DNA from: Collodictyon triciliatum
Lineage: Eukaryota > CRuMs
Assembly: GCA_043381765.1 (NCBI GenBank)
Contig: JBHJMP010001210.1
Location: forward strand, 1-20,975
DNA: 20,975 nt
Reading direction: 5' to 3'
In this document: piece by piece, positions 1 through 16,600 of the stretch
Layout of the letters: each line of letters opens with the position of its first letter
How positions within the stretch are numbered: position 1 is the stretch's first letter
Position numbers and translations under genes: made by a program
Notes under the pieces: generated by a model
The model's database searches: none
The model's input: only the letters and a program-made list of their open reading frames with translations
What the model was told of the DNA's origin: nothing

Positions 1-68
1 AAGTAATCCACCATGTAAAACAAAAATAATTTATCATGAATGCTCCCTTCCTTGAACATTTTATGTTA

Positions 69-2189
<2,121 letters not shown>

Positions 2190-2466
2190 GTTTATTTCCT
2201 TTCTTTTATTTATTATCTATTACTAGTATGAAAGTAGAGGCCTCGCTTGTCTGATCAGAGCAACAGGATCACCCACACACGCACAAGCACGCAGGCAGGC
2301 AGGCTATGCTTTGTGAGCATTGATTGTGTGTGTGATTCGGGTGTGTTTTGATCAACAGAATATTTCCAAATGCGGAATATAAATATAGGAATTCATCAGG
2401 CAAGGCTGGCAATTAGGCAGGGAAGAGGAGCATAGATACAGGAGAGGAAACGCGGGTGTGCATCGG

Positions 2467-3324
2467 TCAAGAGAAGGAGAAGAGGGAATTGGAATTGGAA
2501 TTGGAATTGGAATTGGGGTGGGAGTGGGGATAAGAGGAGGAGATTGGCGGGGTGCGGAGCGCGCGGAGGGGCGGCAGAAGCGGGTCTGGAGAGCGTGCGC
2601 GTGTAGGAGCGGGGGCGATGCAGAGGGGCTGTGGCAGATACTGTGGCTGTAGTTGTGGCTGTGGTTGTGGCTGTGCGGCAGCCACAAAGGCGGCGTGGAG
2701 GCTGCGGAGGGCGTGCGGGGCGGCGTGGAGGCGGAAGCGGAGGGTGGCGAGCATGTGGAGCTCGAGGCGGTTGTAGCGGGGGAGCGGCATGCGCAGGAGG
2801 CGGGCGTGCGTCAGATTGTTGAAGGGCCGGTCCTCCAGGAACTTTGCGGCCAGCCCCAGGGCGACGCCGAGCAGTGCGCAGACGTTGGCCGTGCGCAGGC
2901 GGAAGGGGCGGGGCAGCTGCGGCTGTGGCAGGGTTTGTGGCTGTGGCAGGGTTTGTGGCTGACTCCGCTGCACACCGCGCACGTAACGCTGCACATACAA
3001 CAGCGCAGCACACAGGACGCCGTCGCCGCACAGCGCAAACGCCCGCACCGCCTGCAGCAGCGCCCGCACGCTCTCCCCGCTCGCGCCGGAAAAGGCATCC
3101 TCCGCAGCCTCGCCTTCTCCTTGTCCTTCGCCTTGTCCTTCGCCTTGTCCTTCTCCGTCCTTTTCGCACACGCACGCCAGATAGTGCTCCACCTGCGAGT
3201 GCACACCCTCCCGTGTCACCCCGGCCGGCAGCCGCCAGTCCTCGTCCTCGCCCCCTGTGGCGGTGGTCTGCGTCTTGGGCTCGCCTCCGCTTTTGTCCTT
3301 GGTCATCGTAGTTCGCTTCCGCAT
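2467..3324 (-). CDS. Pho80-like / P-type cyclin, intronless, GC-rich
   Basis: A single 285-codon ORF from ATG 3324 to TGA 2467; a second ATG at 3306 is also possible. Residues about 85-205 form a cyclin fold of the Pho80/PCL and plant cyclin-P type. Visible markers are LCGDGVLCAALLYVQRYV (helix 1-2), RTANVCALLGVALGLAAKFLED (helix 3) and YNRLELHMLATLRFRL (helix 5). Such cyclins bind and activate a cyclin-dependent kinase, often in phosphate or nutrient signalling; the partner here is unknown. Low-complexity inserts interrupt the domain: GEGQ repeats at residues 57-72 and QPQTLP repeats at 121-139. The C-terminal tail ends in a QP-rich run and (NS)5. The gene is much richer in GC than its neighbours and lacks introns, so several other frames stay open by chance. 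Confidence 0.8.
   Translation of the reverse strand: MRKRTTMTKDKSGGEPKTQTTATGGEDEDWRLPAGVTREGVHSQVEHYLACVCEKDGEGQGEGQGEGQGEGEAAEDAFSGASGESVRALLQAVRAFALCGDGVLCAALLYVQRYVRGVQRSQPQTLPQPQTLPQPQLPRPFRLRTANVCALLGVALGLAAKFLEDRPFNNLTHARLLRMPLPRYNRLELHMLATLRFRLHAAPHALRSLHAAFVAAAQPQPQPQLQPQYLPQPLCIAPAPTRARSPDPLLPPLRALRTPPISSSYPHSHPNSNSNSNSNSLFSFS
2484..2519. repeat. (GGAATT)n coding repeat at cyclin C-terminus
   Basis: Five tandem hexamers within the cyclin ORF encode the (NS)n tail. This is an in-frame microsatellite; related GTGGCT repeats around 2642-2680 encode QPQPQP. Confidence 0.85.
3114..3155. repeat. CCTTGTCCTTCG coding repeat in cyclin
   Basis: A tandem 12-bp repeat encodes the GEGQ insertion just ahead of the cyclin fold. 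Confidence 0.8.
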
Positions 3325-3607
3325 TCCTCTCTGTTTGTCTCCTGTGTGTCCCGTTAGAATCCTGCGTCTCTTTGTCTCTTCTGTCTATTGTCTATTGTCT
3401 CACGTCTATTGTCTCATCTGTTGTCTCATTGTCTCTGGGTGACTCGATATGTCGTTGGTTTGCTGGCGGGTTGGGATTTGGAGCTTGGTTGCTGTCGTAA
3501 GAGCGTTCTCTTCCCTGTCCGTTTTCGTTTCATGGCTTCTGATGTAGTCACTTTAGCGCGGGCGGCTTCTTGCGTATGTGGGTATTTATATATGTTTCTT
3601 GGCAAGA
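3325..3607. other. Cyclin upstream spacer
   Basis: Holds an irregular TCTATTGTCTCA-type short repeat at about 3360-3436. No gene is supported here. Plus-strand ORFs across it look like chance. Confidence 0.5.
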
Positions 3608-3868
3608 CTATTTTCCTGTTTTCGTCTGAATTTCTTGGGATAGTTGCGCCTGATTGGGGTAATCTAGCTGCTTTTGGGCGAGTCCTTTGGGCATAAATTG
3701 CCTTCTTTGTCGCAATTCTGAGAAGGCTTTGACTTTGTTGGGAGGAGGTGCTGGCCAGAGGAAACCTCGCTTCGGCCTTATGTCCTGCTTATGGATTCGC
3801 GTGGGTGTCGCCAAAAGCCTGCTAAGGTCGACGATGGAACTGAAGCGGGAAGGTTTTTCTTGAGCCAA
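3608..3868 (-). CDS. Possible unrecognised exon or small gene
   Basis: The minus frame is open from just after an in-frame TAA near 3950 down to TAG at 3608. It has no ATG before the internal FMPKG methionine, so it would have to be a downstream exon or use a short start. The readable protein is hydrophilic and Pro/Arg/Gln-rich, with stretches such as HKQDIRPKRGFLWPAPPP and KAFSELRQRRQFMPKG. I do not recognise a family. Base composition is near 50% GC, higher than the flanking spacer, and the residues are less repetitive than in chance ORFs nearby. It lies between the cyclin start and the subunit H stop. No exon pair with consensus splice sites could be assigned. Confidence 0.25.
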   Translation of the reverse strand: MAQEKPSRFSSIVDLSRLLATPTRIHKQDIRPKRGFLWPAPPPNKVKAFSELRQRRQFMPKGLAQKQLDYPNQAQLSQEIQTKTGK

Positions 3869-4076
3869 AGAAGGCGGGTTGTGTGATGGGGATGGAAATT
3901 GTGATGAGAAAAAAAGCGTGATGGTGAATCCGTTTGTGGTGGTTTAATTCTTTTGGTTGGAAAGTCAATAAACCAGGCTCAAAATCAAGAAATAGCTTAG
4001 AAACTCAGATTCGGGTATCAAGTGCATGCGTTTGGTTGGGGGTTGTGTTTCTGGCATTTCCCCTATGCCTTCTTGC

Positions 4077-4082
4077 TTTATT
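4077..4082 (-). promoter_or_regulatory. Candidate polyadenylation hexamer AATAAA after subunit H
   Basis: AATAAA on the minus strand, about 100 nt past the proposed subunit H stop codon and in the right orientation. A single hexamer is weak evidence. Confidence 0.35.
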
Positions 4083-4184
4083 CTGGTTTTGTGATTTTCT
4101 GCTTCCGTTGGCGAGAGCGGATAGGGCCGATACATGTCATTTTGCTGATGTGGATGTGCCGGTGAGAAACTCCCAGTTCTTGAC

Positions 4185-7100
4185 CTAGTTCAGATGCTAT
4201 TACTACCAAAAAACAAAAAAACAAAAAAACAAAAAAACAAAAAAACAAAAAAACAAAAAAACAAAAAAAAAAAAAAACAAAAAACAAAAAACAAAAAACA
4301 AAAAACAAAAAAACAAAATACAAAATACAAAAAATAACAAAACTACCATCAGCTTTTGGGTGCACAACAATGCCTGCTTTTGAACCTCTATATGCGAATG
4401 AACCATCAGACCCATAATCAAGGCCTTTGCTTGGAGTTCCTGGACGATTCTAGAATTCATTGGGCGGGGTAAGTAAATTTCTTCTGAGATAGGGAAATGG
4501 AATAAAATAACACATCACAGAGTTTTTATTTTGATGGTCTTGAATAAATTATGGAAATAAAAAGGAAATGCAGAGCGCTCTCACATTTTGCCCCGTGGGT
4601 GGTAGCAAACAAACTCTCCCAAGTCATGGCAAGCAACGGCCAGGACTTGGGGACTCTCAGAGGTTCTCAATATCTGAATCAAAGCCCTATATATATATAT
4701 TTCGTTTTTGTTTAGCTTGAATGTTATATCTCGAAGGGATTATCTTTCTATATTGGCGTTTCTATGAGCAATTATTCATTAATTTAATTATTGTTTCCAT
4801 TTATTCGAAAAAAAGTGTATTTCAAAAGAGATTGAATAGAATTTGATTTTTTTTGAACTAGCTAGCCAGGATTTCATTATATTTAATCTTGGGTTTACAT
4901 GTAAGATATCTCATTTGTTACTTTAGTAAATGATGCTCCCGTTCTTCAAATCGTTTGATATTCTCCCTCCAAAATGTTTCAGATGTATGAACCGGACTCC
5001 ACTGTAGCTGTCCAGATAAAATTTCCTCTTGATAGTGATCAAATGAACTAACATAATCGACCACCATTTTTAATGCCTCGCTTTCTTGACAGGTATGATA
5101 ATCACACAATTCACAGACACAAAAGAAGAAAAAAGAAAGAAGCGTACTTATAAAGACAAACAACATGTAATTGCTTCCCTAACCCAAAGTGGGTACACAC
5201 ATTCGAAAATTTTAAATACAGTAGGCAGCCCATACCTCAGAACGTGCTTTTCGGCATGAATTCTTTCTCGAAGTGTCCGAATATCCTCCTCAATATCCTC
5301 GTCACCCCAAGTTTTTTTCGAAAATGAGTCAAGAATCTTTAGAATTCCATATGCAAGCATGGTTTCGATATGCTTTGTATTGGCCGATAGATTCTGCCAA
5401 TATTTCAATGTGTAAAGAAAAACAATTAAAAACAAACACGAGTAAAAGATATTTGCTTCCATACTTTCATCGTTTTATACTTTTGTGCATGTATACTTAT
5501 ATGTAGGTTAATACCATTAGAATGGGCTTTAGGTTAAAAATATGACTCTTTTAAACACATGAATAACAAATTCTATGAGCTAATCTTGTTTGACTGAACA
5601 CTAATATGAAAAACACCAATAAAGCCGACACGTATTTAATTTCACTCAAAATTGATTAAAGACCAACCCTCAAAGCTGCAAGTGACATCCTCAAAACCTT
5701 TTCCTTTTCTGCAACTCGGAGCACATCCACCAGCACAGCAATCAGATCAGAAGAATCCCTCAGAAACTCCATATCAATCACCTGTGCATCATACGACATC
5801 AACCACACACAAAATATGGACTCATACATCAGTTGAATATCCTTTATGGGCCGTATATTCTTCTTTATTAACTCAGCAACCCTATTTCGGAATTACATAC
5901 GAATCAGCCACATGAAAAAAAAAATCAATATATTGCAGGGTGAATGTCTTCTCCCTTGTTTTATTACAAGCTATTTCGAAGATTCCGAATCGAAATTACT
6001 CACATCTGTAGCGTACCATGTCTTGCAGCATGGAATCGATTCGGCCGATGTCTCAACAGGACCATCAAAGATTCAATCGGAACTCGAATATTCAAAATAC
6101 CCTCTTTAATACTCTCATTGACCCACGCAATATACAATGTAGAGTGGTCCTGGGAGTGCAGCTCTGAGGGATTTGCTCTATTTTTTTTAAAGCAATTGTG
6201 GATCAAAAATTAGCATAGGGATTAATCAAGTCAACTTTTGTGATTCGTGAACTTTTTTTTTTTTTAGTATTGAGAGCGGTGTTGTGATCATTTTTACTAT
6301 GTATATTAGGCAGAATAACATCGGTATTTATCTTTGAAATAAACAGTATGCTAACACGAGTAGTTTCGCCAGGATGAATGCTGTCGTTCGAACACTGGGC
6401 TCATGAGATCGTCGAAGCAATCTTTGAAATCAACGTTAAGCTTTTTCCTTTTCTTTTTTTTTGTAAAAAAAAAAAAGGCAAATGTATTTTTCAAAATAAA
6501 ATGGTTATGTCTCTATCTTGATTACCTATAGAATAACTGGAATGGAGAGCTTATGTTTTCTGGCAAATGTGTCTCTATATGCTTGTACAAATTTTCCACA
6601 ACTTTCACAAATGAAGGAGAAAATAGTGATTATTTTTTTTTTTAAAAAAAAAGGTGAAATAAGCTATTCCTTATATTCAAGAATCGAGTGTTATACTTAT
6701 TGAATATTTATGGCTTTTCGATTCCCTTTTAGTTCAAATAGCATATTATTATCACAGATAATTACATCCACTGATCTCATCCATCCATTGTAGGGCATAA
6801 TACAAGACGTCATCCTTTGCAATACGATACAACAGCGCCACAATAATCGAGACAATTTCATCCTGATTCTGATATCATAATTCATCAGAAAAAAAACAAC
6901 AACTTGATATGCATAAACGACATGATAAGTGGTACTCATATATGCATATCTTCTTTCTTTATTTACAGGATATATCTTATTCAAGAGGACGTTGAAGTTG
7001 TATTGTTTATGATGCAGATGTATATGTGTAGCCAGCGAGAAGGATCTTTTACACCTTAAACATGATATAGCTTTTCACAATAGGATCGGTAATGATCGCC

Positions 7101-7353
7101 CATTCACCTGAAGAAAGAAAGCCTGCTTCATGTCCTTTGGGGCACTGTCATACTGGACAAGCAGCTGCAGCTGATTGGCCTGCGTCAAAGGGGCGTAATA
7201 CCTGTGCCAAAGCCCGCTGAGTTGGCTGTGTGGGACTGGATCAGACTCCACTCGGCCGTCGAGTCCAGATGCACGATGATCGGCCATTTGGATCTCCATA
7301 GCACTCGCATACTTTCTGGACATGACCCTGTGTTTTGATCGGGGCTCAGACAC
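4185..7353 (-). CDS. V-type proton ATPase subunit H (V1 regulatory subunit)
   Basis: Subunit H links the V1 and Vo sectors of the vacuolar proton pump and is needed for its activity. Exons (minus) are 7353-7108 (possibly extending to 7079), 7054-6967, 6868-6756, 6421-6358, 6149-6004, 5954-5897, 5841-5668, 5393-5236, 5080-4922, 4686-4585, 4449-4347 and 4196-4185. From exon 2 on, all junctions keep frame. Family landmarks run in order: SGLWHRYYAPLTQANQ, NQDEIVSIIVALLYR, LLRRSHEPSVRTTAFILAKL, QLMYESIFCVWLMSY, EKEKVLRMSLAALR, TWGDEDIEEDI, LQWSPVHTSETFWREN, SPQVLAVACHDLGEFVCYHP and the C-terminal QKQALLCTQKLM. With the 7079 end the protein is 483 aa, the usual family length. Weak points are the exon 1/2 junction and the 12-nt last exon (HLN-stop). 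ATG 7353 is the first in frame. Confidence 0.93.
4207..4332. repeat. (CAAAAAA)n microsatellite in subunit H intron
   Basis: CAAAAAA/CAAAAA units fill most of the last subunit H intron (4346-4197). They read TTTTTTG on the sense strand, directly before the proposed 3' splice site. Confidence 0.95.
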
Positions 7354-7581
7354 TTAGTTTAAGGGCCGGGTGGAAGAGCGGGTGTGTGACTGGCCAGACG
7401 CCAAAGCGCTGCACGGAAAAGAAAAAAAGAAAAAAGAAAAAAGAAAAGAGAAAAAAGAAAAGAGAAAAAAGAAAAGAAAAGAAAAAAGAAAAGAAAAAAG
7501 AAAAGAAAAAAGAAAAGAAAAAAGAAAAGAAAAAAGAAAAGAAAAAAGAAAAGAAAAAAGAAAAAAGAAAAAAGAAAAAAG

Positions 7582-7614
<33 letters not shown>

Positions 7615-8020
7615 GAAAAAAGAAAAGAAAAAAGAAAAGAAAAAAGAAAAAGAAAAAAAAAGGAAAAAAAGAAAAAAAAAGAAAAGCAGAAAGAGGCTTT
7701 GCAATCAAATAAAGAGCACTCTTTATGATTATAACTTTCTGCTATGAGCCGTGAGACTATGGGAGGCACTTGGTGGTTGTGTCGGTGATATTGCGCTTGA
7801 CGTCATGTCAGAAAGTCTGCATTCAGAAAGCGTATACACTTTCACTTGTTGCGTGCAGAGTGCGGCTGACAGAAACAGTGCCAAGCGTGGATAATGTTTC
7901 GACTTTCTATACAATCTAGTGCATGTAAGAGCTCCAACATCTGGGGGTTGAGTCAGATGATACAGCAAGGCTGAGCTGTAGGACAGAATGCAGTCCACAT
8001 GGAATGATAACAAACACTTT
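7354..8020. other. Spacer between subunit H start and channel stop
   Basis: Contains the subunit H upstream region, a long GAAAA-type microsatellite and the 3' flank of the channel gene. The ORFs here are repeat translations or lack any recognisable domain, including a 119-codon minus frame at 7729-8088. No further gene is supported. Confidence 0.6.
7414..7688. repeat. (GAAAA/GAAAAAA)n microsatellite
   Basis: About 270 bp of AAAAG and AAAAAAG units, purine on the plus strand, starting about 60 bp upstream of the subunit H start codon. It keeps long ORFs open on both strands that are translation artefacts (KEK or FSF). Confidence 0.95.
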
Positions 8021-12488
<4,468 letters not shown>

Positions 12489-12514
12489 TTCTTGTCCTGG
12501 ATCTTTGCAAGTAT

Positions 12515-12742
12515 TTATTTTCTTTTTTTCTTTTCTTCTTCTTTTCTTCTTCTTCTTCTCTTCTTTTCTTTTTCTTTTTTCATTTTTCATTTTCATTTTC
12601 ATTTTCATTTTCTTTCTTCTTCTTTTCTTTTTCTTTTTCTTTTTTCATTTTTCTTTTTTCATTTTTCATTTTCATTTTCTTTCTTTTTTCTTTCTTTTTT
12701 CTTTCTTTTTTCTTTCTTTTTTCTTTCTTTTTTCTTTTTTTC
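12515..12742. repeat. (TTTTC)/(TTTTCAT)n pyrimidine microsatellite
   Basis: About 225 bp of TTTTC, TTTTTC, TTCTTC and TTTTCAT units on the plus strand, starting about 30 bp upstream of the channel start codon. It keeps an in-frame upstream ATG (12608) open, which reads MKMKMKMK and is unlikely to be the true start. Confidence 0.95.
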
Positions 12743-13248
12743 GTTGGCCAGAAAGTTTTCGTTGTGATGTTTTCAACGACGCAGCTTTTCATCAATTCTG
12801 GAAAATATAAAGTAAAATATTAAAAATCCTCTATTAGGAGTTATTATCATATTTAAAATTAAATATCGCTATGGGTAATGTATATAAATCATAATATAGT
12901 TGTTGAATATCTCTGGAGCTAATTCTGCCCATGTCTCCAGAAAGCGGCCAATTTACAGGTGTTTTCTATGAATCATCATCTGAAGGGCGAAAGGCTGGGA
13001 CGCGGGTGTGGCAAAGCGAGACAGGAAGCGATGGACAAGCGAGATTCTCTCAGTCGATAACACCGGGCAAAGACAGTAAGGGAAGCCGAAGACCTCGGCA
13101 AAGCCAAGCATAAGAGGCAACCTTTCCCACTTTCTCTCTCGCTTTCCTTCTCGCTTTCTCCTGGTCTTAACTAGATCACACCTTGTTTCCATGCAATAAA
13201 TCTTCTTTCGATCCAGGTCTTTCAGTTTGAAGCTAAACCCACGGCTTA

Positions 13249-13453
13249 AGAAACAAACAAACAAACAAACAAACAAACAAACAAACAAACAAACAAACAA
13301 ACAAACAAACAAACAAACAAACAAACAAACAAACAAACAAACAAACAAACAAANAAACAAACAAACAAACAAACAAACAAACAAACAAACAAACAAACAA
13401 ACAAACAAACAAACAAACAAACAAACAAACAAACAAACAAACAAACAAACAAA
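13249..13453. repeat. (AAAC)51 tetranucleotide array with one N
   Basis: Nearly perfect CAAA/AAAC tandem array of about 205 bp, with the only ambiguous base of the window at 13354. The N suggests assembly uncertainty, so the true length may differ. Long ORFs of KQTN or FVCL are repeat translations. Confidence 0.97.
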
Positions 13454-13670
13454 AAAAACCCAAAGGCCCACTCTACTGCACAGGGGCCGTTTCTTGTCCT
13501 GTATTTTCTTTGCTGTTCTCTCTTCCCATATACATATATATATGCATAACAAGGAAAACAAATTATCCTCTTTTTTTTTAGGCGGTTAAGCGAGTCGCTG
13601 TCGAGTCGATCCGTCTGATTCTTTCTCTATCACAATCTTTGTCCAAAACACAGCTGCTGACTCACGCCTG

Positions 13671-16600
13671 ATGGGAACTTTTGGAGTTGAGCTTTGGGTG
13701 AGTTCCTGAGTGCATGAAATACTGATTACTCCTCAAAAGGCTTTGTATTTTTTTTTATTCATCTACATATTATTGTTTATATACGTTGACAATTTTCCAA
13801 CAAGGTACAGTTTTCTTTGTTTCTTTCTCTTGCACTATATTCGATTTTTTTATTTCCTTTTGTTGTTCTTCTCTCTCTCTCTCTCTCTCTCTCTCTTTCA
13901 TCTCTCTCTTTCATCTCTCTCTTCCATCTCTCTCTCTTATTACATCGGCATATCCATGACCAATATCTATTTCTTGTTGGTGCTCATATGATGCCCTCGA
14001 GTTTACACATGCTCTTACTAAGTCACTGGCATATGATTGGATAATCAGGATCGCTTCAATGTCGTCCAAAAACACGGCGATGATACCACCGAAAGTTGTC
14101 GGCAGATGGCTGCATTCTTTCAAAAGCGTGCTGCGCTGGAAAAGGACTACGGGAAGCAACTTGTGGCACTGGCAAGAGATGAGCTTGCTCCAGTGACTAA
14201 AGGATTCTTCCAGGAGCCAACAGCTGCAACGCGTGAGAAAGGGTTAGAAAGAAAAAAACAACAACACATATCGAACTTTTTATTTCTCTTTTTTTTCACT
14301 CCCTCGATTTGGGGCTTCAAATATATGTTACCATTCTCAACTCGACTGTGAGTGAGCATTTTATGTCTGTGCACAAATATTTCATGTGGTGATGATGAGA
14401 GCGGTGAATTTAGAACATTACGCCAAGGATGGATTTCAATAAGCGAAACAGCAGAAACAGTGGGGAAATTTCACATCGATTTTGCATCTAAAGTATGGTA
14501 TTATGTCGTTCTTGATATTGAAATAAAATGATATCACATATGTGTTTGTTAATGTGTCGAATGGAAATGTCTTATTCATTATGTTTAGAATACTTAATAC
14601 ACATTTCCAAAAAGAAGAGCTGCAGACAGTCAACATTATTTTTTCTATTAGATAACGGACGAGTTGTTCAATCCGTTGTCCACTTACATTAAGGAGAAAG
14701 AAAAGTTGAAGAAACAGGTAATGGTCATATTTATTCCGAAAAAAAAGTAGAGCAAATCTTTGACCCACGATAGACCATCCTTTTTCATTCATTCTCCAAT
14801 TATCACCTTTCATTTCTGCTATTGATATATATTCTATAGGAAGTTTGCAACACATGCGGTTAATAAATATTAGTTGATTTAACATTAGAATGCTAAAATC
14901 TTCTAGTCGCATCTTTATATCAAATGATTCTTACCATTTTTAAATCATGAATAACAGTATGGAGCAAATGGTCAGAAGGTATTGAAGGACTTCCAGGAAA
15001 TTGTCGCCAGAATGGAAAAGGTAAAATATGTTACTCATTTGTAATGCTAAAAAGAAACCGAGAAAAATCAAAAGATTGCAAGAAATAGAAAACAAAATCC
15101 ATTAGTATTTAATTTTTTTTATACCCAACAGGTATATTTGCTGACAACTCAGATTATTTATGATATTTTTCAAATATTTGATGTGAGTAGGCTGAGCAAA
15201 GATTAGAACGAGCAAAGAAAGAGTTAGAAAGCATCGAAGCTGAGGCAGAAAAAGCTGGAAGCACAAAGGCAGCTAAAGTTGGTTTCGTTTGATTTAACAT
15301 CACATCATTCCATCGCATAAGGCACATGAGGCTAATATACGAAAAGTGCGAAAAAGAAACAATATATATACAATTAAAATCTAATCATATGATACTTCAC
15401 CAAGGACTAAAACTAAGTGATTCACCACATGTCTATAATCCATTTCAAATTCAGTATCAGCCAAAGATCCAAACAGCTCAGGAAAAGGTTCGTTCGTGCG
15501 ACGACGAGCTGGTTCAAGCGAAAAGAAACACAGAAGATAGCAGACAAAGGACCTTTTTGAACGATTTACCTGATGTTTTGAACGTGAGTCATAATACTTT
15601 TCATTTATCTATCAGAGCCAGATAGGGCATAAATTATGCCAATTTACGAATGGTAGACATATGATGGCTTCACATCATCATTCAAAATTTGTCCCTATTC
15701 AGGAGTTCCAAAAGCTTGAAGAAGAAAGAATTCGCTACCTTGCTCAGCTATTCACTCAGTTCAATTCACTCCAAGAGGTAACCATTCAACTCAATTTACC
15801 GATGAATCTTGACAAACACACGCTTAATTATAATAGTCTCGTTGCATATAGGTGCTCATGTAATTTGCCTTTTTTTTTTATTACCGTGGTTTGGATGTCC
15901 TAATAACCTTTTTAATCATATTTTCTCATTCTTCACAAACTACCTAGTCTTTGATTCCTGTGATTACGGATAATTGTGGTACTAGCAAAGAGCACGTTGC
16001 TAATATTAACATAGTAGGTTCATTCAACATTCTAAGCAGCTTTTGAGATTTTTGATATAGTTCCTTCGCACTGATAAATACAATTTTTCTCCATATCTCT
16101 CTCTATCTCTATCTCTATCTCTATCTCTATCTCTATCTCTATCTCTATCTCTATCTCTATCTCTATCTCTATCTCTATCTCTATCTCTATCTCTATCTCT
16201 ATCGCTATCTCTTTATTATTTAAAATTTTATTTATTGCTTAAATTTAAATCAAATAGGAGAGCGACATTGCTCTTTTCATTCATGAGCACAAGTCCCAAC
16301 AAGGGCCATTCTCAGCCACACAAAGCCGAGTAATTATTCAGTTACTTTTTCGATGAATCTATCCCATTTTTTTAAATCCCATACATCCTCGTTCTGTTCT
16401 TCCGATTCCTTTCTTTACAAATTCATGCGAGTAAATGAGAAAACCAACAGTCCTCCGGCCCCGATAGACGCACAAAGACGAGAACAGTGAGGTATAATGC
16501 TGAAGTTCGCATGGTAATTTCTCATCTATTATATATAACACAATCCGACAAACCTTCCTTTGTGGCATACTGTAAAATAGAGATAAACTAGAAACTGTGG

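Larger units (their letters stand above)
12489..13670. other. Divergent spacer between channel and F-BAR genes
   Basis: This 1.2-kb region separates two oppositely transcribed genes and presumably contains both promoters. It holds a pyrimidine microsatellite (12515-12742), an AT-rich stretch (12780-12910), a mixed-composition stretch (12925-13245) with short ORFs on both strands that I cannot assign, and the (AAAC)n array. No initiator or TATA element can be called with confidence. Confidence 0.6.

Noticed and set aside
2396-3357. A 259-codon minus ORF and plus ORFs of 155-234 codons over the cyclin
   Set aside because: High GC removes stop codons in all frames. Only the 2467-3324 minus frame carries the cyclin pattern.
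3388-3696. Plus ORF of 102 codons
   Set aside because: Residues come partly from the TCTATTGTCTCA repeat and there is no recognisable domain. The opposite-strand frame looks more protein-like.
7335-7769. Several ORFs of over 100 codons on both strands
   Set aside because: They are translations of the GAAAA microsatellite (KEKRK or FSFLF) with no other content.
13249-13453. Telomere-like or CRISPR-like array
   Set aside because: The unit is a pure tetranucleotide with no spacers and it is internal to the scaffold, so it is an ordinary microsatellite.
12953-13589. ORFs of 120-202 codons reading KQTN or FVCL
   Set aside because: Most of the length is the (AAAC)n array and one codon contains the N. 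The short unique flanks show no recognisable domain.
14436-14912. Minus ORF of 158 codons
   Set aside because: It lies antisense across exons and introns of the F-BAR gene, with AT-driven residue content (F, I, N, K).
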